Shown here: one piece after another, positions 13,401-22,900 of the stretch
How the letters are laid out: every line of letters starts with the position of its first letter
Position numbering within the stretch: position 1 is the first letter of the stretch
Source of the DNA: Antedon mediterranea
Lineage: Eukaryota; Echinodermata; Crinoidea; Comatulida; Antedonidae
NCBI RefSeq assembly: GCF_964355755.1
Contig: NC_092679.1
Location: 24,180,432 to 24,244,431 of the forward strand
Length of the DNA stretch: 64,000 nt
Reading direction: 5' to 3'
Notes under the pieces: model-generated
Told to the model about the DNA's origin: nothing
Database searches by the model: none
What the model saw: only the letters and a program-made list of their open reading frames with translations
Made by a program: the position numbers and the translations under genes

Positions 13401-14189
13401 GCCCTCCATTTAGGCCTACTCTAAATCCATTTATTAACAATCTATCAGCTGGCACAATAATATTTTGTTATTAAGGATTAACTTTTCTATTAACAGTATG
13501 TTTTCAAATATTCACATTCTCCTTATGACGCACATGATTGAAAGCATCTAACAATAGTGCAGGGTTAAACACAGACGTCAATACTATTAATAACACATAT
13601 AACAAATACAATACTGTATCCAGCATTACTCATGCAACAAACATGTAGGTTCAGTTTATTTTTAATAAACGTAGTATAGCTACAACGCCTTTACCAATAC
13701 ACAATGTATACAGCATACTAAGTTTGATCTTTAAGATGACGTTAGCATTCCATTATAGTTATTCTTTATCCCCGCCTGAGTTAATCGAGGCTTCAAGTTT
13801 TATAAATATAAAATAAATAAAATACCATGACTAATTGTTATTTGTACATTTGAATAATCAAGTATGTTTAAAAGAAATCCACAACTTGAAAAGCTAAAAA
13901 AAACCGCACTTTTTTTATAGACCGTGTTACCGGTAATAATTATCACGGTGGTTACCGTACTTTATCATGGAAAGCACAAAAAACACATATACATACCTAT
14001 CAACGGTGGTAGAACAGCGAAAAGAAAAAAAGCAATCAGAACACATGACACGAGTAGAACTATACCACTACCTTCTACGGCTAAGCAGCACTCACAGTTG
14101 GCACACGAATAAGGTGTGAAATAAGGTGTGACATCTGTTTGATTGTAATCTTCCTCCATATTAGCAAAATCTATTGCATTGCATTCCAC
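10449..14189 (-). CDS. UNC5CL: UNC5CL-like membrane-anchored ZU5-UPA-death domain protein
   Basis: Five exons in coding order: 14189-13997, 13025-12199, 11854-11714, 11269-11102, 10799-10449. The joined frame is about 559 residues. Residues 40-63 are one transmembrane helix (GIVLLVSCVLIAFFLFAVL) followed by basic HRRRK, giving a cytosolic remainder. A ZU5 domain follows (FRAGIFDKRGGSLTFEEAGI, then LLIPPGAI and the SPVVFCGPSG block). The UPA domain spans the end of exon 2 and exons 3-4, and exon 5 is a death domain (LGKDWKHLAYSIGY; LLNIWESTRSG; MERLDVLSDI). UNC5 netrin receptors share the cytoplasmic modules but have Ig/TSP1 ectodomains, and none is encoded here. The short ectodomain-less layout is that of UNC5CL, an activator of NF-kB/JNK signalling in mammals. 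Human UNC5CL is slightly over 500 residues. Function is inferred from architecture. Confidence 0.9.
13090..13300 (-). mobile_element. Possible LINE 3' tail in UNC5CL-like intron 1
   Basis: An ATTTATTTATTA-type run followed by AT-rich sequence read on the minus strand resembles the oligo-ATAAA tail and 3' UTR of the LINE fragments elsewhere in the window. No coding remnant could be read, so this is tentative. Confidence 0.3.
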
Positions 14190-15986
14190 TATTCATAGTT
14201 TTCTTATGACCCACTAAAACGATAGAAACATAGAATTTCTATATATAGTATACAGTTCCATGGACTAGAGAGTTCTTTAGTCCATAGTTCTGATGACGAA
14301 CAAATTGTGCAATATCCGATAGAGACGTCAGCAACATACTCTATTTAAGAATCATTCAGGCAACAAATAGGTTCCTTTCGGCTTTGTTACAGCCGCTTAT
14401 TGTCGGAACAACAATTCACCGGAAATGTAGTAAAACCTCCAGCTAATGTAGAAACACCAACAGCTTATGTAGTAAATAAAAAATCAACAGCAGCTAATTT
14501 AGCACAGTCAACGGCTAATATGTAGTAGCGGAAGTTGCCTTCCAGCTAATGTATTTACTATCGCCAGCAAATGTAGAACATTGTATATATTAATTGACAA
14601 ACCTATGTCTAAATGTGTGCAAATGCATCTCTTGCTTAGCTATCACCTCTCATAAGCGATCAGCTCCCCAATACGACCATCTATCGTAAGCGACCACCTT
14701 TGTCAACGACTAACTCTTCAAATAATCGTTAAAGAAAACCTCTCGTAAGCGACCACAACTTTAAACGACCACCTTTTGTATATAACCGCTTCTCATAATA
14801 GGTGACCACTTCGTCACCTCTTGTCAGGAATCGTGACGACAACCTTTCGTTAACAAGCTCGTTTTTTAGTATTCTTTGGCTTCTTTTCAAGATGGGCTTC
14901 TTCTTTTTTAGATTACTTTTGCGAACTAAAGAGGGGGCTTCTTTTCGAAATGAGTGCTGTAAAGTTTGTAAATTGCTACTACAATACTGTAATTGTTTAG
15001 ACATTACCTGCCAATTTTACATAGTTTGTGATCAAAATACCATTTTAAACTGTAAAATAAATGTATGATATAAATCATCATCATACATTATAGGCCTATC
15101 TGCATCAAGTTATCTGGCATTAAATCATCTTGTTCCTTTGATATTCAAAAATCTCAAAAAGAATCCCATACTATCTTAAAGAAAAGCTCAGTGGGCTTGA
15201 TTTCGAGATGGGATTATTTTCGAAAAGAACTTGAATATAAGAGTATACTGTAGTTCTTACGTTGCGTCGTTGAGTTTCAGCTGGAGTTGTTTCTAGTGGA
15301 AACCAAGTTTTAGTGGCCGCTGGGACTGTTTCTGCTGCATAGCGCCGAATAAACCGTTAACAAAATTAGGCCGATCGCGTTTCTGATCCAAAATAAACCG
15401 TTTACATTGGATGGTTGTTAACTAATAACGTTAACATTAACCAAAATGCAATGCGATCCTGAGGTCAAACGTTCAAGATACTACAGCTCTCAATAAAATA
15501 ACCGTTATGTTGGCGTTACAGACATCGATAACCGGTTCAAATCGCGTTCTAACACCGAGTCAACTGGTCGTTTTAACCGTTATATTCGGGCTGCTATAAG
15601 TTAGGCCTATTAACAATTTGTCCTGTATCTGCTTCCAAAAAGTTTGGGTTAATTTATACAATATAAGTCCATGTCGACACAATTCAATATTTGATTGCAA
15701 AGTTTTTCATATTTATACAAATCATCAATCTCAGTTTCGATTGACAGAAATTCATCTCTGCCAGAGGCACACAGAGCTATGAATCTAATTCAACATCGAA
15801 GCTATTCAATACATAAATCAATATCAGTTTGACCGACACATATCAATCTTTAAGTGTTTTACCGTTACAAAACGTAATCTCAGTCTCGGTTGACGTAACT
15901 ACTAATTTCTCAGGCAAAATTAGTCTATGTAAATGATGATACTCAAATTATATTAATTCTCAAATATTTACAAACGAAAAACCAAT
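14190..15986. other. Intergenic region with degenerate short repeats and an AACCGTTA cluster
   Basis: No gene was found. Positions 14400-14580 contain a decayed repeat around CAGCTAATGTAG spaced about 30 bp apart. Positions 14640-14830 hold another, around CGTAAGCGACCACCT, with at least five recognisable copies. Positions 15350-15590 are dense in AACCGTTA-like octamers and GTTAAC. The region includes the upstream flank of the UNC5CL-like gene (starts 14189) and the 3' side of the GPCR pseudogene. Confidence 0.5.
14400..14830. repeat. Two adjacent degenerate tandem repeats (CAGCTAATGTAG and CGTAAGCGACCACC)
   Basis: The left block repeats variants of CAGCTAATGTAG with A-rich spacers. The right block repeats CGTAAGCGACCACCT, ACGACCACCTTTT and similar. 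Copies are diverged and the period is irregular, as expected of an old transposon with internal repeats. No ORF with a family signature overlaps them. Confidence 0.55.
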
Positions 15987-16777
15987 TCATTGACAGAAGA
16001 CCGAAATGATGTCTTCTTTTATTTTACTAATACCACGTTGAAAGTCTTTGTACACGAGGCAATAGATAAACGGATTAACCATCATATTTATAGCAAAACA
16101 TAACATAGAAACGTTGTACACAGTGTTCTGAACTTCATAACTCCATAAATATAACGTCAGTAAACCAATAAAATGTGGAGGTAATGTAACAACATACACT
16201 GTTCCTATTAAAACAAGAGTTTTTATCAAATTCAAATTATTTGGTCTGACGCTTGGCTGATGTGATTGCGGTACTATTTTATTGATTGACATTTTTAACG
16301 TTAACATCATTTTCAGGTAACTGTATTTCCTAATAATTGAAAACCTACAGGAGAGAAGGAACCACAAACGTATGATGAAATAATCGAAGAATATGTATTC
16401 TTTTTACTAAGACCCCTCTTACGATAATATACTGGATAGATAATAGCAATGTATTTTTCAATTGTAAGCGTAATAAAGTTCTGTGTAGATGCTGCTGTCA
16501 AAGCGAAAAAAACAATATGTAGTTTACAAATAGTTTCTGTAATGTTACCAGGACAAATAAACAACAAAAATGCCAACGACCCCAACAGATCAATAATGGT
16601 CTGGTTTAAAAGTAGTTTAAGCGACAGAAACTTCTTGTACGTTTTGTTGTAAACAAAAACAGCTATAGCAATAGAGTTTCCAATTATACCCGTCGACGAC
16701 GCAACAATCCATCGAAATATTACTAGAACCAAATGATCCTGCCGCATTTCGCTAAATAAAGTGTCATTTACAGCCAT
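15987..16777 (-). pseudogene. Rhodopsin-class GPCR pseudogene with internal deletion
   Basis: The first open stretch (16777-16313) encodes TM1 (GNSIAIAVFVYN), TM2 (NQTIIDLLGSLAFLLF), TM3 and an E-K-Y version of the DRY motif (LTIEKYIAIIYPVYYRKR). The reading then has to shift frame near 16370-16410 to continue. The second stretch carries TM6 (VLIGTVYVVTLPPHFI) and TM7 with NPFIY, the NPxxY motif, and ends FCQ-stop at 15987. TM4, extracellular loop 2 with its cysteine, and most of TM5 are missing, roughly 80 residues. A frameshift coincides with the gap. No intron-sized space exists to hide the missing part. N-terminal NDT could be glycosylated. Closest class is an orphan-type invertebrate class A receptor; the ligand is not predictable. 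Confidence 0.8.
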
Positions 16778-16932
16778 TTATCGGCGCTATACAATCTTTG
16801 GTGATACACTGCTATGGGTGGCCTGCTACCTACAGTAGCCTCTACCTTAGCCGACTGTATCCTGGTAAACCCACTTGTTGTTTGATGGTTTTAAACAATT
16901 GCAAAGCTATCTGTTTGTTGTTAATCACTATC

Positions 16933-17052
16933 AATAAGCAACTTCGATAACTTTGGAGGGCGCCATATTTCAAAGGTCAATCGATGGAACTATTTTTGTT
17001 CCGTTTGACCTTTTAAATATGGCGCCCTCCAAAGTTATCGAAGTCGCTTATT
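16933..17052. repeat. 120-bp near-perfect palindrome (hairpin)
   Basis: The left arm 16933-16980 (AATAAGCAACTTCGATAACT and onward through GGAGGGCGCCATATTT) is the reverse complement of 17005-17052 with few mismatches. Inner bases GGAAC and GTTCC close around a TATTTTT loop. It may be a fold-back MITE or a structured non-coding RNA. It sits about 155 bp upstream of the GPCR pseudogene start. Confidence 0.9.
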
Positions 17053-19961
17053 AGAAACTGTCATAATAATAGTAACAACAACAATAATTGTTCTATTCTA
17101 GAAATACGTCACTTTTCTTAATGCCATTGTGCACTGTGTATTCTGGTATGTACTTGTTTGTTGGTTTCAATTATGTGTTTTTCAGATGTCATTAGATCAG
17201 AAGCTATTAAGGCGAACATTATGCCTACAGGACTATATGAGGACGACACGTAACGGTACTCACGAAGGCTACTACTAGCCGTACTTTAGCACGATAACGA
17301 TCGACAATAAATAAATAATTCATTCATTGATTTCCATTTAATTTGAAAAGCTAATTGAAAAAATAATTTGTCTTCATTGTTTATTTTCATTTGGTTTTAA
17401 AAAGCGTATAAAATAATGATCTTGGCTTCAATGTTAGTACTCTAATTTTGTGGCAATATTATTCTCATTTATTTCAGAAAGGTCATTAAACAATTATAGT
17501 AACTTAAAATAATTTTCATTAAGCATTACAAATGTACATAATTGCAACTTACAAGTGCTGTAAACAAGTCACAGTGCCAATTTCATTGTTTATTAAAAGT
17601 TGACAGAAATAGATGAGTGAATGAATGTGAACATTATAAATATAATTACATAATTGGAGCATACACATTAAGCAAAACGGTAGAATTAGTGATGTTGCCT
17701 ATTACCAAAAGTCTACGAAAAAGATGTTTACTACAGTAATAATACAAGTCACCACTGACACTTTCTTTAATACATAAAGTTGACTAAAGCGAACAAACCT
17801 TCCGGAATTTACGCAGATACTTATTGCTGTACACTTTTGGATCTTTTAATTCACATTCCGTAACCTAACAAATTATATATAAAACTTATTTTTAGAAAAA
17901 AATAATCCAATTAATAATCTAAAAACAATAAAATCGTAACAAAACAACGATTATGACATCGTTTGATTTTGAAAATAGTATAAATTTTTTTTTGTAAAGG
18001 AATATTTATCTATTTATCGTGTTTAGTATAAATGGACGTATCATTTCGAATTTGATTTTAAAATATCTTTACCAACTATTCTTTCTTTTCTTTCCTCAGC
18101 CATCGTCCAAATTCTGTGTATTTTACAGTTTATTATACATGCAAATTCTTACTTTAAAAATACAATCAGACAAAAAGTATCAAAAAGGCCTTAGTAGCAG
18201 TAGTAGTAATAATAAATATTTCTATGTACAAGAATTAATAATAACACATAATTATATTGATATTTAAAGGACTTGATTGATTGATCTTTAAAACCCTGGG
18301 TCAATATTGTTCCACAGTGGAGGACATGTGCAACAAACATAAAAGCTACATTTCTACTTTTGCCTTCACTGTTGGTTTCAAATGAAATCATCATCAAATG
18401 ATCAGCTATTTAGCCAGGTCAAAAAATACAAGTCAGAGTTTATATAATCATGGTATTCTCTTTTACAAATTAAACAAATATAATAACAAAAAGGAATCTG
18501 GAACGTAATACAACGTTTTTGTTACTGTGATTGGTGTATTCCTAATTTCTTGGTACATCTCAGTTTAAGCTTACGTTACACAAATTAAAAAGTTATCTTC
18601 TAGTTTTACTTATTAGTACTTATCCAAACAGTTATATTACCTCAAACCTCCGTACACACGGAAATCAAGCAATTCCTAACAGCTTTACCACGGATTCAGA
18701 ATCTCATGGCAAATCATCCTCCTTGATTCCACTATTTTCAATAAGTAAACGCTATTCTCTTGTACGTATGGTTCGAGCCACAGTAAAGCAACGTGTGTTT
18801 ATTAACATATTCATAGAACTCTTTAGAGTTCTCACCTGTATGCTTAATACATATTAACCGAAACGTCGAGCCATTCTCAACTGATTTTATTTTGGAAACA
18901 CATGGTCTACGGTAGGCCTACCTACACAAACATTAATTTACTACAGTACGCCATGCGAATATTACATTCATTCATTCATTCATTTATTCCTTCATAATCA
19001 ACATAAAATACATGATTACATAACAATGTTACAATACAGAAAGTTAAAACTTGAGGCTCACAATTAAAAGGAGGAAAAAATGTTATAAACAATCTAAAAT
19101 AATGCAAATGTCTACAATATTACATTGCATTATTAATGCGATGAACATGAACCTGGATTCAGTTTGAAATTTGTAAACTCGAATTACGAGAGAAAACGTA
19201 GGGTCTACTACACATAATACAACAAGTTCCCCTATTGTTTGTCACTATTATGGCTTGAGGCCATTAAAATAAACTATGTTCGTAATTGATTTAATTTTAC
19301 ACGTCAAAATATTAAAAACAATTATGGTTTGATAATCTTTACCTTGAAAATGTGATAAAAGAGACGGAGGGCCTACTGGTGCTCGGCTAAACTGGTGGTA
19401 GTCAGTGTGTTGTGCAATGTGCAAAATTTTCTTTTACAACGGTTTTCTTTTACCACGGTTCGAATCCTATTGTCGGTCTCCATGTGGACGGTTAGTATAC
19501 ATGTATATGAGATGTTAAGCCGTTGGTGGCGTGTGCAACATAGCTATGGGGTACACAGAGCACTCTTCGAAAAAAAGTAGAGGATCATGTACTACCCTGA
19601 GTTCACCACTAGAAGGATCCCAATACTAATATATATCTATCTATACACACAATAAAACCAAACAAACTCCAATAAAAAGAGATTTCATGAATATAGAACT
19701 TCACACATCCAATAATAGATCAAGATCTTTGTTCTTCCGTACGCCATACATGCGTACGGTAGTAATTGTCATCAAAAAAATTAATTGTTTTAATCATGGA
19801 TTAATAATTCATTAATTATTACTCCATGTTTTAATGTAGCTCTACGTGTATATATATTTGTCAATTGATACGGATTTTACGCACACCATTGATTGTGAAC
19901 GTTACCATTTAAAATTTAGTGCCAAATATTGGTAATTGGTAAAAGTGGAGAATGAAGATTA
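17053..19961. other. Intergenic region, mostly repeat-like, no gene seen
   Basis: Low-complexity AT-rich DNA. A polyadenylation-like AATAAATAAATAATTCATTC at about 17308 and an ATTCATTCATTCATT run at about 18965 look like LINE tails in opposite orientations. A possible tRNA-type SINE lies at 19380-19640. No reading frame shows a recognisable domain. The 3' UTR of gene A must be at the right edge. Confidence 0.45.
19380..19640 (+). mobile_element. Possible tRNA-derived SINE
   Basis: GGTTCGAATCC at 19457-19467 is a perfect RNA polymerase III B-box. A convincing A-box about 50 bp upstream was not found, so this is either a diverged SINE head or chance. The following 150 bp is richer in GC than its surroundings. 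Confidence 0.35.
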
Positions 19962-22900
19962 TTAACAGTGCTTAACCAGGTTATACGACTGTGACTCCTT
20001 CTGATAATATTTAACATCAGATTCGTACGGCTCCCCAATATTGGTCAAATTATACTTTGAGAACAGAATACACGATTTCTTCACACGATGAATTTTGAAT
20101 CCCTTACAGCATGTTCGCTGCAAACACATTTTTGCGCAGTTTAACTTCGACGATTCGGTGCTGGTATGCATTTCAGTTCCTGTGATAATTTTGGCTGGAT
20201 TCAGCTTAACAAATTTACCATTTGCATTGAATTGCCATAGTACTGAAAACAGACAATAATTCGGCTTACTTTAGTATACAATGACAATATTTATAAATTT
20301 CTAAGAGTGTTCCTCGCAACTATGAAGTTTTAATATATACATATATATAAATTCAAAGGAAAATTACTGAAAAATCACAATTCTTTGGTTATCAATGGCT
20401 TGATCTCAATGGAGATACAAAATAAAATAAGCAAAAAGCTAAAACAAAACGATGTAAAACAGCCGGAAAATGAAAGATAAATATATCAAGCACAAGGTTC
20501 CGGTTTCGAATCTCGGCTGGGCCGACTTTTTCTCATTCTCAGAGATTTCCTCATCTTTATCGTTCACATTAATTAATTAAATTAATGAACTACAGGAATG
20601 AGCACATGTACTCTAGTTATCCCTTGATCACGACAGCTGACAAGGACACTTGGGTTAAAATATTGAGTGTTTCCAAGGAAGAGTGAACTCTTCCCTGGTG
20701 TTCCCACATAGAACAAGTCGCCCAACCGAAATTTGAACCCAGGGCCTTCTGCTTAATATGCAGATGTCATAACCATTGGACCACTGAGACTTTCATAGTA
20801 TTGTTCAATACCCGATTGGATAGCGACTCTTTAACACTCTCAGCGTGTACCTCGCAGCACTAGTTCCTCATTTGTACGCCCTCATCTTTCAGTATTTTTA
20901 TTCAAGAAGCGGGATCTTTTATATATATAAACAGAAACACACAAGAATCTCTTGTAAAGGGTCTGTAATATAACAACTTAGATCACTAATGCAGCTTACT
21001 TTGCACATCTCTCGCTGCTTTTATTTCAGATTCATTTAATGCACGATCATATAGCTGCAACATGGCCACTTTCCCAATGAATTTTCCATCTGAATTTCCA
21101 ATCCGTAATTTACCAAAAAAAGTTATTTCAAAATTTGAAATTCCTGAACTGGCGATTTCTCCATTTCTCCATAAGGTAAGTCTTCTGTTGTTAGCATTGT
21201 ATGTAACTGCAAGGAATATCCATTCCAAAGGAATGAGCACATGTGCTCTCGTTATCACTTGGTCACGATAGGTGACTTCGACACTTGAGTTAAAATATTG
21301 GGTGTTCCCAAAAGTATATGTCTGTGTAATCTGTAAAGGATTTGGACCCATTGTGCTGAGGAACAGACCAGAAGAGGATTGATGTACATACACGTACAAC
21401 GACAATGTAAACGAAAATACGTTGTTACCGTTGAACCACCGAGTGTCAATAGGGTAATCTTGAAATATAGGCTCCTGATTTTTAAATTGAAAGTCACAGA
21501 ACACGTTCATCGTTTCTGATGTTTTATAGGCAAACCAAGAGGTCAAACAGGTCAAATTCAGTTCAAACATATTGACAGCATTTAAACGTTGCCAAATTGC
21601 TGCCGGGTCTGTTGACAAGATAACAAGTAAAGAATGTTTATAAATTAAATATATACTTCTCAGGAAACAATAAAAAAAAAATGGGTAAATTATCTTTAGT
21701 TCTATTTAAAAAAAATGTTCCGAAGTTATTTCTTAATTGTTTTCATAGTTTTTATCAGTATGGCTCTTATATTTATTTGACTGACACTGTGATAACAAAA
21801 TTCTTTTTTTTTAATTTTGGAAAAAAAATTACCTATATCAAGTTCATACTCGCTGTAAACACGAATCTGGCACATTTGAAGTTTTATCTGGCTTCTTAAC
21901 ACAACATATCGGCCGGGCACTTCCTTATCACACATAATATCAACAACACTGCTCGCTAGAGTTTGCTTATTCGAAATGCGTTGTTTTGTACAGTACTGTC
22001 CAGTCTGAGAATGATCGTTGGCACCGATTGTAATTCTGGCATCTCTTAAACGCCAGCCATTATATTCTGAAAAAATAATGAAATGTAAAATGTAAAGTCT
22101 CAATATTCCCGGAAGATTGCTCGTAGCGGTCTACAGTAGTACAAATTAAATTTGGAACACTTATACAGTATAATTTGGTTTTATACAAAATGGCGGATAT
22201 CCTTTTCGAAAGGTGAGAGGGCAACAAATATTCACTACTTTGTGGGCAGAGAGTCAGGGGCCGCCAAGGGACTCCGGTGGGTCTAGAGAGAATCCCCCTG
22301 GAAGCCCGGCTCCCTGAGAAATTGTACGTGTCCACAGTTTATCCGTGCGTACTAACACAATTAAACGACGGAATAAAAAAAAACAATTACTTCTTAACTA
22401 ATACAAAACGGTGTTCTGGAATGGGATTGATATACTTGGTGGTCAAATACAGCACCAACTCAGCCTCACAATCGTTGGAACTGAGGGAAAATATGCTTAG
22501 GTGCCCAGAACTCTTTTATACTCACTAAAATCTCAGTACCAGAAGACTATCTTTAGAAGGTTTGAACTATAATGGTGCTAATGTGAGGCTGAATTCTAGA
22601 CCCGTTCACATCTCAAATCAATCAAGATTGCACTCAATGTTTTCCAGAGAATTATCAAGAGTAGAGATTTCCATTTATTACGCACACGGTATCAAGTGTG
22701 AAGTAATTGAATCTTTAAATGTCACAGCAATGCGTTTTGGCATCAAATTTATTAAGAAGATAAAAGTTAGTGCTATTACCAATAGTCGATTTGTTATTCT
22801 GTATAAAATGATTACGAAAGTATTACTTTCACAGCAATAACGAATTTATAGTTTATAAAAGGATACGAAATATATTACCTTCAGTTAATTGATTTATAAT

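Noticed and set aside
20715..20790. tRNA gene
   Set aside because: A- and B-box-like strings are present, but the arms do not pair cleanly enough for a cloverleaf and the context is a repeat.
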